NCBI GenBank assembly: GCA_947425785.1
Contig: CANEAY010000009.1
Location: 1 to 64,000, forward strand
Length of the DNA stretch: 64,000 nucleotides
Direction of reading: 5' to 3'
Source of the DNA: an uncultured Pseudoflavonifractor sp.
GTDB taxonomy: Bacteria > Bacillota > Clostridia > Oscillospirales > Oscillospiraceae
Part shown: one piece after another, positions 21,437-29,864 of the stretch
Layout: every line of letters starts with the position of its first letter
Position numbering within the stretch: position 1 is the first letter of the stretch
The notes under the pieces: generated by a model
Told to the model about the DNA's origin: nothing
Database searches by the model: none
The model's input: only the letters and a program-made list of their open reading frames with translations
Translations under genes and position numbers: made by a program

Positions 21437-21952
21437 ATGAAAGAATTTTTTATGAAAGAAAAGGCGGTCAGCATCCACGACATTTACCACATCTACGACC
21501 AGGAGGGCGTGGAGCAGTATCAGATCAAAAGCAAACTCCTGTCCATACATGACTATACCGCTCTGTTGGATATGGAGGGCAACGAGCTGGCCCGGATCCA
21601 TAAGAAGCTCCTTTCTTTCCACGAGACCCACTTCATCGAAATTGACGGGCGGGAGATCACCGAGGTGCGGGCCCAGTGGCGGCATCCCATCAAGCAGAAG
21701 ATCGACGCCCCTGGCTTTGGCTGGCAGGTGCAGGGCAACTTCTGGGAGCATGACTTCACCGTGGTAGACCTGGAGGACAACATCCGGATGGAGGTACACC
21801 GCCAGTGGATCTCCATTGGTGAGGGCTACAAAGTGGTCATTGACAGGGAGGAGGATGTGATCCCCGGCCTGGCCCTGATGGTGGCGCTGGAGCGTATCAT
21901 GACCGAGCGTAAGGAGCTCAATACCAGCACTTCCACCATCCAGTCTGAATGA
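21437..21952 (+). CDS. LURP-one-related / YxjI-type protein
   Basis: 171 residues of beta-rich protein in the Tubby-like LURP-one fold: MKEKAVSIHDIYHIYDQEGV, then YQIKSKLLSIHDYTALLDME, ARIHKKLLSFHETHFIEIDG and WQVQGNFWEHDFTVVDLEDN, with a closing hydrophobic helix GLALMVALERIMT. YxjI-type proteins have no established activity; membrane-lipid binding is suggested by the fold. The ATG at 21437 is preceded by an A/G-rich stretch (GAGAGAGGG). The gene ends 60 bases before the surface lipase gene, so they may be co-transcribed. Confidence 0.8.
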   Translation: MKEFFMKEKAVSIHDIYHIYDQEGVEQYQIKSKLLSIHDYTALLDMEGNELARIHKKLLSFHETHFIEIDGREITEVRAQWRHPIKQKIDAPGFGWQVQGNFWEHDFTVVDLEDNIRMEVHRQWISIGEGYKVVIDREEDVIPGLALMVALERIMTERKELNTSTSTIQSE

Positions 21953-22011
21953 AAAAAGTTGGTTCAGCGTGTCGCTCCGGGAATGAGGGGCTGAAAAGAG
22001 GGAGGTGTCCA

Positions 22012-23901
22012 ATGAAACGATCAAGCTGTTTGCAGCGAAGTGTGTGTGCCGTTCTCGCCCTGCTCCTCTGCACGGGCCTGGCGGCCCCGGCCTTTGCCGC
22101 CGGGACTGCCGGCGGGGTGATCATGCTGACGGGGAAATATGATTCTCCGGCCTATCCCGGCCGGGAGTTGAGCTATCAGTTTCCATACAGCGACGCCTAT
22201 TTCACCCAGACCGGGGAGTATTACGACCATCAGCTGGCCCAATGCAGTCTTGGGCTGGCTGTGTCAGCATTTCGAAGCGCAGACCAGGCCATAGATCATA
22301 AGGACGCGTACGTCAAAGAATATTTGAGCGGGGCCGGTTTTGGTGACTTCGTCAGCCACCAGTTTGACGAGATCCCCACAGCCGAGACCATCGCCACCAT
22401 CATCGGCTCCAAGGCCCTTCGGGATGAGGCGGGGGAGTTTTTGCTGGTGGCTGTTGGGGTCAGCGGCGGGGGATATGACGATGAGTGGCTCAGTAACTTC
22501 TCGTTTGGCGACGAAGCCGTTCATAACGGTTTTTTCAGCGCCGCGTTTACTGTCTTTCAGCGTGTTTTTGACTACACGGAGGAGCGGGCGGAGGGCCGGC
22601 GCATCAAACTCTGGATCAGCGGGTACAGCCGTGCCGCCGCAGTGAGCAACATGGTGTCGGTGCTGGCACTGGAGGCGGAGCAGATCACGAACCGGGATCT
22701 GTATGCCTACACCTTTGCTACCCCCAACAACGCCCAGACGGATCTCCATGACTTTTCTGACAACGGCACCTACGATTTCAGCAATATCTTCAATGTGGTG
22801 GGGATGTTTGACCCGGTGCCCGCCATCCCCTTCCACGAATGGGGATATGGGAAGCTGGGAACTACCTTCCGACTTCCCGCCCAAGAGACCACCCCGGACT
22901 ATATGGCCCGGCGGGCGCCGGTGGCGGACATATATTACGAAATAACAGGGACAGAATATGCCAACAACCCGGAGGCCAACTGGTTCATCCAAAAGATCTA
23001 TCAGCTTCTCTATGATATGGCCCGGACTGCCGGCAGCTACCAAAGCCAGTTGGAAGTGGCCTTTGACGCGGCTTGGGAAAACCGAAGCAGCGCCTATCAG
23101 CTCCTCAAGTCCATGTGTCATATTTTGAGCAGTGACAAAGAGACGAATGATATGCTCTTCGGGGAGACCCCCACCGCCGACACACTATTGTCCGTCTTTT
23201 TATACGACCTGGCCATGGAAAAGATGGGCTTCCACTCCAACAAGTGGAATGACCTTGGCCTGATGATGCAGCTGTTTTATGAGCACTGCCCAGAGGTCTA
23301 CATTGCATGGATGATGTCCCAGGACGACCCCAGCGAGCTGTTTGTCTTTGACCTGGACTACCGGCGCATTTTCCTTGACAGCAAGGTGAGCTGGGCCCTC
23401 CGGGACGAGGATGGGAAGCCGGTGGAGAGCGCACGGGTGGATACCCTGGGCCGCACCGCCATGATCACGATCCCCTCTGACCGTACCTATGTGCTGACCC
23501 TGTCCGGCGGCTCCCGCGCCGTGGAGCGCATCAAGGCGGTGGAGTACAGTGCCGGCTCTCTTCACTATGTCTATAAGCTTTTTGAAGTCGATGGCAAGGG
23601 GGGCGGGGAGTACACCCTGACCCTCCCGGATCAATTCTGGTCTCAAGAAGATGTGGGAGGGATGACCGATGAGGCCGGAAATGTGGTCGTTCCCGTGGCC
23701 CAGGCGCTGAACCGGGAGGACGTCCATCCCAGCGCCGTATTTGAGCTGGAGGACTGCGGCGCTTGGGCATCCCACTTTATTGACGGGATCCTTATGCTGA
23801 TCATCCTATTCGTTCTTGCCGCGGTCATATTGATATCTTTCCTGATTTTTTCTATTCTTCGGCGGCAAAAAAAGAAAAAAGCGGCGGCCTCAATAAAGTG
23901 A
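22012..23901 (+). CDS. Surface-anchored lipase-like alpha/beta hydrolase
   Basis: 629 residues. Signal peptide 1-30 (cut after AFA). The hydrolase domain shows a class-3-lipase-type nucleophile elbow, LWISGYSRAAAVSNM (Ser about residue 205), an Asp in GMFDPVPAIPF, and upstream FLLVAVGVSGGG. A beta-rich region follows (SWALRDEDGKPVESARV, TMITIPSDRTYVLTL-like strands). The protein ends with one transmembrane helix, ILMLIILFVLAAVILISFLI, and a basic tail (RRQKKKK). This topology keeps the catalytic part outside the cell. The ATG at 22012 has GGGAGGTG upstream; the in-frame ATG at 21949 lacks one. The natural substrate is unknown. Confidence 0.8.
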   Translation: MKRSSCLQRSVCAVLALLLCTGLAAPAFAAGTAGGVIMLTGKYDSPAYPGRELSYQFPYSDAYFTQTGEYYDHQLAQCSLGLAVSAFRSADQAIDHKDAYVKEYLSGAGFGDFVSHQFDEIPTAETIATIIGSKALRDEAGEFLLVAVGVSGGGYDDEWLSNFSFGDEAVHNGFFSAAFTVFQRVFDYTEERAEGRRIKLWISGYSRAAAVSNMVSVLALEAEQITNRDLYAYTFATPNNAQTDLHDFSDNGTYDFSNIFNVVGMFDPVPAIPFHEWGYGKLGTTFRLPAQETTPDYMARRAPVADIYYEITGTEYANNPEANWFIQKIYQLLYDMARTAGSYQSQLEVAFDAAWENRSSAYQLLKSMCHILSSDKETNDMLFGETPTADTLLSVFLYDLAMEKMGFHSNKWNDLGLMMQLFYEHCPEVYIAWMMSQDDPSELFVFDLDYRRIFLDSKVSWALRDEDGKPVESARVDTLGRTAMITIPSDRTYVLTLSGGSRAVERIKAVEYSAGSLHYVYKLFEVDGKGGGEYTLTLPDQFWSQEDVGGMTDEAGNVVVPVAQALNREDVHPSAVFELEDCGAWASHFIDGILMLIILFVLAAVILISFLIFSILRRQKKKKAAASIK

Positions 23902-23926
23902 AGCTGTTTCTGCGAAAGGAGAACCT

Positions 23927-25234
23927 ATGAAAAATTTTCGTTTTCGTGGCGTGAGCCTGATTTTGGCCCTGACCCTTCTCTGCGCCACTGCCGCCTGCGG
24001 CGGCGAAACGGTGGATACGCCTGCGCCCTCTGACACCCAGCAGGCTGCGGCCCTGCCTTTCGATACTCCGGCTTCTGTCCCTGCGCCGACGCCGGAGCCC
24101 ACTCCCACCCCCAGGGCAGACCCGGAAGAGATGGTGCGCAATTACTGGTCGGAAGAACAGCTCGTCCAGGCCTGGGGCCCTGACCAGGTGGTGGAGCATC
24201 TCTTTTTCCACCCGGTCATCGCCTATCCCCAGTGGGCCTTCCACGACTGCCCCTCCTCCCGGTCTGAAAAGGATGGGCTGGACGATTGGATGGTGACGGT
24301 GGACGAGTTCAACAAGATCCTGGACAGCCTCTATGAGCGGGGATATATCCTGGTCAACATGGCGGATGTGTGGGGGGAGTACACCAACGAAAACGGGGAA
24401 GTCCGCATGCGGCGCAACACCCTCATGCTCCCGGAGGGCAAGAAGCCTCTGGTGTTCTCCTTTGACGATGTAAACTACTATCCTTATATGCTGGAGCAGG
24501 GCTTTACCAGCAAATTGGTGGTGGGGGATGACGGAGACATCTGGGCCGAATGCACCGACCCCTACACCAGGGAGACCTTCCTCACCCAGGACTTGGACGC
24601 CACTACTATTTTGGACAAATTCGTTCGGGAGCACCCTGACTTCTCCCTCAACGGAGCCAAGGGCTGTTTCTCCCTCACCGGCTATCAGGGAATTCTGGGC
24701 TACCGTACCCAGAACGACATTGATATCGCCGCCGACGACCCTGCCCGGCCCGCCTTTGACGCCAACCGTCAGGCGGAGATCGAAGCGGTCAAGCCGGTGA
24801 TCGCCCGGCTTAAGGAGACGGGCTGGACCTTCGGTTCCCACACCTGGGGCCATATCCGGCTATCCTCCGCCGGTATGGCATGGATCCAGCGGGACACCCT
24901 GCGTTGGGCGGAGGAGGTGGGGAGCCTGGTAGGGCCCACCAACATCCTCTTCTATCCCCATGGCGGCCGTCCTGATGGGGATCATGACCAGGGGGAAAGC
25001 TACGGTGAGGAGTTCAAATGGCTCCAGAGCCAGGGCTTCCGTATTTTTGCCAGCGTGGGCACCAGCTCTTACTCCCAGGTCAAGACCACCATCTCGGCCG
25101 TCATCTGCGACCGGCTCCACCCCGACGGCACCACCCTTCGAAGCGGCAGATCCTTGGAGCGCTACAGTCAATTTTATAATGCCAAGGAAATTATTGACCT
25201 GGAGGTGCGCCCTGACCTGGGCGTGACCTGGTAA
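23927..25234 (+). CDS. Polysaccharide deacetylase (NodB-like) lipoprotein
   Basis: 435 residues. A signal peptide with lipobox TAAC (Cys about 24) and a Pro/Thr-rich linker (PAPTPEPTPTPR) carry a NodB-type domain: motif 1 LVFSFDDVNYY with the Asp pair, motif 2 FGSHTWGHIRLS with the metal-binding His pair, and a later FYPHGG motif. The domain has an insertion between motifs 1 and 2 of about 110 residues, larger than in peptidoglycan deacetylases. It would remove acetyl groups from wall or exopolysaccharide on the outer face of the membrane. It lies 25 bases after the surface lipase gene. Confidence 0.85.
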   Translation: MKNFRFRGVSLILALTLLCATAACGGETVDTPAPSDTQQAAALPFDTPASVPAPTPEPTPTPRADPEEMVRNYWSEEQLVQAWGPDQVVEHLFFHPVIAYPQWAFHDCPSSRSEKDGLDDWMVTVDEFNKILDSLYERGYILVNMADVWGEYTNENGEVRMRRNTLMLPEGKKPLVFSFDDVNYYPYMLEQGFTSKLVVGDDGDIWAECTDPYTRETFLTQDLDATTILDKFVREHPDFSLNGAKGCFSLTGYQGILGYRTQNDIDIAADDPARPAFDANRQAEIEAVKPVIARLKETGWTFGSHTWGHIRLSSAGMAWIQRDTLRWAEEVGSLVGPTNILFYPHGGRPDGDHDQGESYGEEFKWLQSQGFRIFASVGTSSYSQVKTTISAVICDRLHPDGTTLRSGRSLERYSQFYNAKEIIDLEVRPDLGVTW

Positions 25235-25290
25235 AAAAGCCTGCCGCGCTCGATGGGGCCTGTGCCCACAAAGTCTTAGGAGGTCTTTCC

Positions 25291-26025
25291 ATGCACGATA
25301 CGCTTTCAAAGATCAAGCTCTTTCTCGTTACAGACAGGCCGCCCAAGCCGGATGACCGTGACCCCGGTCAAAAGGTCTTTGCCAAGGGGTGGAATTTCAT
25401 TAAGATATTCACCTTTTTTGTCCTTGGTTGTGTCGTCGGTACATACTACGAGGAAATCTTATGGTTCATCCGCTTTGGGGAAAAGGTCAGCCGGAAGGGT
25501 ATCTTTTATGGCCCCTTCAGCCCTATCTATGGCCTTGGCTTTGCCATTTTTATCATCTTTCTTGGCCGCAGGGCTGAAGAGCGCTCCTGGCTGAAGACCT
25601 GGGCCTGGTCGGCCCTCATTGGCGGCTTTACCGAGTATATGACCAGCGTCATTGCGGAAAAGATCTTTGGTTCCACCATCTGGGACTACCATGGCCTTTT
25701 CCTGAATATTGACGGGCGCACCACCATTCCCTTTATGCTGTTTTGGGGCTTGGGAGGTGTTGTCCTGGTGAAGGTACTCTATCCCCCCATTTCCCGTCTG
25801 ATCGAGAAGCTCCCACCAGCGGCGGGCCGGGTGGGATATACCATCGCTATCTTCCTGATGGCCTTAGACCTTATCCTCTCCTACGGGGCTATGGGCCGCC
25901 GTGCCATGCGGGATGCGGGGGCGCCGCCCAAGACCTTTGTGGGCGAATTCTTTGACAGGGTATACCCCGACGAGTATATCCAGGAGAAGATCCCCGCCAT
26001 GATCGTGACACAGAACGATCCGTAA
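25291..26025 (+). CDS. Membrane protein, putative ABC-transporter type IV family (PF06541-like)
   Basis: 244 residues. A soluble start of about 35 residues, then five to six helices: FIKIFTFFVLGCVVGTYYEE, then FYGPFSPIYGLGFAIFIIFL and TIWDYHGLFLNIDGRTTIPF with LFWGLGGVVLV. These blocks match those of the protein encoded at 16349-16891, so the two are paralogues; this one has a longer C-terminal tail. No ATP-binding partner is adjacent. An AGGAGG ribosome site lies upstream. It sits in a run of envelope genes. Confidence 0.8.
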   Translation: MHDTLSKIKLFLVTDRPPKPDDRDPGQKVFAKGWNFIKIFTFFVLGCVVGTYYEEILWFIRFGEKVSRKGIFYGPFSPIYGLGFAIFIIFLGRRAEERSWLKTWAWSALIGGFTEYMTSVIAEKIFGSTIWDYHGLFLNIDGRTTIPFMLFWGLGGVVLVKVLYPPISRLIEKLPPAAGRVGYTIAIFLMALDLILSYGAMGRRAMRDAGAPPKTFVGEFFDRVYPDEYIQEKIPAMIVTQNDP

Positions 26026-26068
26026 ACGCCGTAGCTTAGAGACAGAAATGCTGAGGAGTTGAACCACC

Positions 26069-27142
26069 TTGCCTAACCTGGTCACTGAACCGTATATCCC
26101 CCGCCGGCTCATCCGAAGCCGGCGGCAAAGTCAAAGCCACCACCGCCGCCGCAGTCGGAGCGGGATCTCCGGCTGGCTGATACTTGGAGCAGCCGTATGT
26201 GCGGTCATTATGTTTGTTATTCTCATAAGTGGCTCCTCGCACCCGCAGGCTGAGCTTGCTCTACGTCCGGCGGAGCCGATGGCTATGCCTGCTGCCGGGT
26301 CATACCAGGAGGGCGCAAAGGCGGCCCCTATCAAAACCAAACGCCTTGCCCCCGCCCTTCGCCAGAGCGCGGTGGCCGCCACTCCTGAAGTGTTGGAGCC
26401 GTCTGCCCCTTCTGCACAGCTCGTTGTGACAGATATTCCGGCAGGCGCCGGAGATACATCTGATACTGAAACTGCTTCAGAAACCGCAGGCGGATATATA
26501 GGAAGTGTTGTTCCGGACAACATGGATGCCCTTGCAGTTGCGGAGGGGGAGGCGAAGGACAGCAGTTGGTTTTCCGACGCGGTCATGATAGGGGATTCCC
26601 GGATGGACGGCTTTCGGATGTACAGCGGGGTCAGCGAGGCCGACTACATCGTCCGGGCGGGTATGACGGTCTGGGAGGTGGCGGAAGAAAAACGAGACAT
26701 CGCTATGGGTGGAACGAAATATTCCACCTATCAGGTTTTGGGCCAGAAACAATATGCCAAAGTGTATCTGTCCATCGGCATCAATGAGCTGGGCTACTAT
26801 AACCCCACAGGCTATGCCGAGACCTATGGCAAGATCATAGACAAGGCCCGTGAACTCCAGCCAAACGCTCAAATCTATGTCATGGCCCTTATCCCGGTGA
26901 ACGCGCAGGTATGCAGGGAAAACGGGCAAAGGGACTACATCAACAATGATCTGATCTGGCAGTATAACGACGCATTGGTGCAGGTGGCTGCAGAAAAGGG
27001 CGTTCTGATCCTTGACCCGACCCCAATATTCACTGATGAAAATGGGGAGCTTTCCAAGGAACTGACCTCTGATGGCGTCCACTTCAAAAAGGACGGCTAT
27101 ACCGCCTGGAAGGATTATCTGCTGTGCCATACCGGGACATAA
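26069..27142 (+). CDS. Membrane-anchored SGNH/GDSL hydrolase
   Basis: 357 residues. A very basic N-terminus (RRLIRSRRQSQSHHRRRSRS) precedes one membrane helix (about 36-56, GWLILGAAVCAVIMFVILIS), then a low-complexity linker to about residue 165. The C-terminal SGNH domain has block I AVMIGDSRMDGFR, block III with SIGINELGYYN, and block V SDGVHFKKDGY holding the catalytic Asp/His. This family works as acyl esterase or O-acetyltransferase on polysaccharides outside the cell. The TTG at 26069 is used because GAGGAG lies ten bases upstream. It is paired with a DUF4358 lipoprotein. Confidence 0.85.
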   Translation: MPNLVTEPYIPRRLIRSRRQSQSHHRRRSRSGISGWLILGAAVCAVIMFVILISGSSHPQAELALRPAEPMAMPAAGSYQEGAKAAPIKTKRLAPALRQSAVAATPEVLEPSAPSAQLVVTDIPAGAGDTSDTETASETAGGYIGSVVPDNMDALAVAEGEAKDSSWFSDAVMIGDSRMDGFRMYSGVSEADYIVRAGMTVWEVAEEKRDIAMGGTKYSTYQVLGQKQYAKVYLSIGINELGYYNPTGYAETYGKIIDKARELQPNAQIYVMALIPVNAQVCRENGQRDYINNDLIWQYNDALVQVAAEKGVLILDPTPIFTDENGELSKELTSDGVHFKKDGYTAWKDYLLCHTGT

Positions 27143-27155
27143 AGGAGGATGCGGG

Positions 27156-27623
27156 ATGAAGAAAGGATTCATTTGGCCTCTGTTGCTCTTTGTGCTGTTG
27201 ACCTCTTGCGGGAACGGCCTGGAGGCGGCACCATACCAAATTGAGGATGCAAAGGCATTGATAGATCAAGGCGCTTTCTCCGGCGCTTTGACAGAGGTGG
27301 ATAAGGAAGTTGTTCCCCTTATCTACGGGCTGGAGGATACGGCTATCAAGGAGTCTGTCTGCTATACGGCCGCGAACTCCTCTGTAAGTGCGGATGAAGT
27401 GGCCGTATTCGTCATGGAGGACGCCGCCGGGGCGGAGGCTGCTGCGGCCGCCTGCAGACAGCGGATGGAAGACCAGGTCGACATCTACCAGACCTACGGC
27501 CCTGACCAGGTGCCGCGCCTGGAAGCGGCCACCATCCTGCAAAGGGACAACACGGTGCTCCTGGCTGTGGGTGAGCCTGAAAAACTGCCTGAAGCCCTCA
27601 AGGAGCTGGGCCTGGGGGAGTGA
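27156..27623 (+). CDS. DUF4358 lipoprotein
   Basis: 155 residues. A signal peptide with lipobox LTSC (Cys 18) is followed by a compact domain typical of DUF4358: EVDKEVVPLIYGLEDTAIKE, an alanine-rich helix, and repeated RDN and glutamate-rich turns (ILQRDNTVLLAVGEPEKLPE). DUF4358 genes commonly accompany SGNH hydrolases and MBOAT acyltransferases of O-acetylation systems. Here it lies 13 bases after the SGNH gene, with AAAGGAGG upstream, and is followed by a strong terminator. It is probably an accessory of the SGNH enzyme; the exact role is unknown. Confidence 0.82.
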   Translation: MKKGFIWPLLLFVLLTSCGNGLEAAPYQIEDAKALIDQGAFSGALTEVDKEVVPLIYGLEDTAIKESVCYTAANSSVSADEVAVFVMEDAAGAEAAAAACRQRMEDQVDIYQTYGPDQVPRLEAATILQRDNTVLLAVGEPEKLPEALKELGLGE

Positions 27624-27640
27624 GGTTCCCCGAAAGTAAA

Positions 27641-27680
27641 AAAGCCCCCCTGGAACGATAAAGTTCCAGGGGGCTTTTTT
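27641..27680. terminator. Bidirectional terminator shared with tRNA-Gln
   Basis: GCCCCCCTGGAAC-type stem pairing with GTTCCAGGGGGC around CGATAAA, with A- and T-runs at the ends. It ends the SGNH-DUF4358 operon and, on the other strand, the tRNA-Gln gene. Confidence 0.88.
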
Positions 27681-27753
27681 GGCAGCGGGTGAAGGATTCG
27701 AACCCTCACATACAGAGTCAGAGTCTGCTGTGCTACCCTTACACAAACCCGCT
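27680..27753 (-). tRNA. tRNA-Gln (CTG)
   Basis: On the minus strand the acceptor AGCGGGT pairs with ACCCGCT, the D arm is GTG-TAAGGGTAG-CAC, the anticodon stem is GCAGA/TCTGT, and the loop CTCTGAC gives CTG. CCA is encoded next to the terminator T-run. The two glutamine codons are thus served by separate tRNAs in this window (TTG at 17384). Confidence 0.88.
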
Positions 27754-27886
27754 ATATTTGCGCCACTGTTGCAAGCGCAGAATTTATTATACCAAATATC
27801 AGCGAATTGTCAAGTGTTTCTCCCAAATTTTTGTCTCCAAATAAAAAGAGAGGGCCGGGCGCGGTACCCGGCCCTCTCGGCGCAGG

Positions 27887-28564
27887 TCAGCCGCCGGTGG
27901 AGACAAAGGGGCCGAGGGCGGAGGCAAAGCTGCTGACAGGCATGGTCTGCAGGACGATCTTGCCCGGGCCGGTGACCACTGTGTTGAAGAGGCCCTCACC
28001 GCCGAAGAGGACGTTTTTGACTCCCTTGACCTGCTGGATATCGATGGAGCAGGTGGCGTCGCACATGGCCAGATAGCCGGTATCGATGACCATCTGCTGG
28101 CCGGGGGCCAGTTCATACTCCACGGCGTAGCCGTCAATTTCTACGAAGGCAGTGCCCTGGCCGGAGAGCTTCTGCATAATAAAGCCCTCGCCGCCAAAGA
28201 AGCCCGCACCCGCCTTCTTCTGGAAGAAGATGGACAGCTCTACGCCGGCCTCGGAGGCCAGGAAGCCAGACTTCTGCACCACGATCTCCCGACCGGGAGC
28301 CACGTCAATGGCCCGGATGGAGCCGGGGAAGCTGGAGGCAAAAGTGATCATGCCGGGGCCGCCCTGGGCGGTGTATGTATTCTGGAACATGGACTCCCCG
28401 GAGAACATCCGCCCAAAGGCCTTACCGAAGCCGCCAGCCCCGGTCTCCATCTTCATGTTGGGGCTCATCCAGCACATGGAACCCTTCTCGGTGATCATGG
28501 CCTCGTTGGGAGCCAGTTGGCACTCCACCACAGGCAGAGGCTCGCCGATGATCTTATACTGCAT
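27887..28564 (-). CDS. AIM24 / TIGR00266 family protein
   Basis: 225 residues of beta-rich protein with the AIM24 pattern: EPLPVVECQLAPNEAMITEK, SMCWMSPNMKMETGAGGFGK and FASSFPGSIRAIDVAPGREI, then GGEGFIMQKLSGQGTAFVEI and VLFGGEGLFNTVVTGPGKIV. There is no signal peptide. The family forms trimeric jelly-roll barrels of unknown function, and mitochondrial relatives affect membrane organisation. AGGAGGG precedes the ATG at 28564. It is a monocistronic gene divergent from a small ORF at 28707. Confidence 0.88.
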   Translation of the reverse strand: MQYKIIGEPLPVVECQLAPNEAMITEKGSMCWMSPNMKMETGAGGFGKAFGRMFSGESMFQNTYTAQGGPGMITFASSFPGSIRAIDVAPGREIVVQKSGFLASEAGVELSIFFQKKAGAGFFGGEGFIMQKLSGQGTAFVEIDGYAVEYELAPGQQMVIDTGYLAMCDATCSIDIQQVKGVKNVLFGGEGLFNTVVTGPGKIVLQTMPVSSFASALGPFVSTGG

Positions 28565-28706
28565 ACCTATCCCTCCTGATATGATTTGATTCGGTTCACG
28601 AAAGGAAACTGTTGTTATTTTACACCTTTGCAAAGACGGATGCAACCTGAATTTTCCGGGGGTGGAGCAGATAAAGGCGGGAAAGCTATAGACGAGGTGA
28701 GGAAAG

Positions 28707-28880
28707 GTGAAGCAGTATAAAAATTTGGAGGCCCTGCTCTCCGCCGACCCAAGAGCATCGGCCCTGTTCAGCCAGATCTCTCAGTACGCCAGGGAACAGA
28801 TCATCTCCCGAAAAGAAAATGTGAAGTCCATGGACGAACTGGAAGCCTATGTCCACAACGTTTTGCGGGGAGACGGCTAA
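28707..28880 (+). CDS. 57-residue helical protein divergent from the AIM24 gene
   Basis: The GTG at 28707 lies six bases after GAGGTGA. The product starts MKQYKNLEALLSADPRASAL and continues SQYAREQIISRKENV with a C-terminal DELEAYVHNVLRGDG. It is predicted to be all-helical and soluble. A good intrinsic terminator immediately follows the stop codon, which supports a real gene. I recognise no family and cannot assign a function. It may be a small regulator or adaptor. Confidence 0.6.
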   Translation: MKQYKNLEALLSADPRASALFSQISQYAREQIISRKENVKSMDELEAYVHNVLRGDG

Positions 28881-28881
28881 G

Positions 28882-28912
28882 AAAAGCCCGGCGCATTAGC
28901 GCCGGGCTTTTT
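28882..28912. terminator. Bidirectional terminator
   Basis: AAAAGCCCGGCGC / GCGCCGGGCTTTT (28882-28894 with 28899-28911) around ATTA. It ends both the small plus-strand gene and the HdeD-like gene on the minus strand. Confidence 0.9.
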
Positions 28913-28917
28913 GCGGT

Positions 28918-29454
28918 TCATTCGCCTTTGATGAGCTTGTTCAAGGTAAAGATGGCCCAGAGGTCGGACAGGCCCTGGTAGAGGAAGGCACCGCCAATGA
29001 TACGCCAGAGGGTGAGGCCCACGCCAAAGGGGTGGCGGAGAATAAGTCCCCCGAGTACCAGAGAGACAACAGACATGACCAGGGTGGCTGTCCAGCCGGC
29101 ATAGCCATAGGCACGCATATCCAGGCCCCGCTTCAGGTTCACCAGGCCGTCTATGACCACATAGAGGCCCAGGATAGCGGGAATGATGGAGATGATGAAA
29201 TTGGAGTGGGTGAGGAAGAAGCCGCCCACGATGGCGGAGAGGATACCCAGGATCAGCTCTGCCTGGAAGGTGAAGCTGGCGCTGCTGCCCCGGTGGACAA
29301 AAAAGCTGACGATGGTGATGACACCGTAGAGGAGAAGAAGTCCCCCCACGGCGGCACAGAACAGGGCGGTGGTGAGACCGGGGATAAACAGGAGCACCAG
29401 GCCCAAGACCAGGTAAAGCCCCGCCGCAGCCAGCATACTCTTTTTACCGTTCAT
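28918..29454 (-). CDS. HdeD-like DUF308 membrane protein
   Basis: 178 residues with six helices in three pairs: LAAAGLYLVLGLVLLFIPGL, LLLLYGVITIVSFFV, AELILGILSAIVGGFFLTHS, IISIIPAILGLYVVIDGLVN, LVMSVVSLVLGGLILRHPFG and the terminal IIGGAFLYQGLSDLWAIF. This DUF308/HdeD layout is linked to acid stress in enterics, though the mechanism is unknown. The ATG at 29454 overlaps the upstream thioesterase gene by 11 bases, so both are probably in the operon that begins with the polyamine transporter. Confidence 0.85.
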   Translation of the reverse strand: MNGKKSMLAAAGLYLVLGLVLLFIPGLTTALFCAAVGGLLLLYGVITIVSFFVHRGSSASFTFQAELILGILSAIVGGFFLTHSNFIISIIPAILGLYVVIDGLVNLKRGLDMRAYGYAGWTATLVMSVVSLVLGGLILRHPFGVGLTLWRIIGGAFLYQGLSDLWAIFTLNKLIKGE

Positions 29455-29851
29455 ATCCCGCACTCTCCTTTTTTCGCTGTGCCCGCGCCATGAAGCGTTC
29501 GTTGTCGATAATGAAACGGTGGTGGACGCCTTTGCCGATGACACCAGCCTCGTCATAGGCGGTCACGGAGAAGGTGAGGGAGCGGCCATCCACGGCGGTA
29601 AGCTCCGCCTCCGCCCAAACCTTCATCCCTACAGGGGTGGCGGAATCGTGGCTGATATCGATGCGGACGCCGACGGTGCCCTCGCCGGGGGCGAGAGCAC
29701 CCTCAAGGGCGTTGACAGCGGCCCCCTCCATGAGGGCCACCATCATGGGGGTGGCAAAGACGGGGGCCAGACCGCTGCCCACAGCGGCGGCGGTGTTTTC
29801 AAAGCACACCTTGGTCTCCGCCCGGCCTTTCATGCCGACAGTAACAGACAT
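29444..29851 (-). CDS. Hotdog-fold thioesterase (FlK-like)
   Basis: 135 residues of single hotdog fold: TKVCFENTAAAVGSGLAPVF, TPMMVALMEGAAVNALEG, GTVGVRIDISHDSATPVGMK and the closing FIIDNERFMARAQRKK. The pattern SGLAPVFATPMMVALMEGAA resembles FlK-type thioesterases, where a Thr/Glu/His triad cleaves acyl-CoA; here T35, E42 and H68 are candidate equivalents. The start at 29851 is chosen because AAGGAG lies nine bases upstream. It follows the PotC-PotD fusion gene by 13 bases. A link to polyamine transport is not obvious. Confidence 0.85.
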   Translation of the reverse strand: MSVTVGMKGRAETKVCFENTAAAVGSGLAPVFATPMMVALMEGAAVNALEGALAPGEGTVGVRIDISHDSATPVGMKVWAEAELTAVDGRSLTFSVTAYDEAGVIGKGVHHRFIIDNERFMARAQRKKESAGYER

Positions 29852-29864
29852 ATCGCTCATCTCC

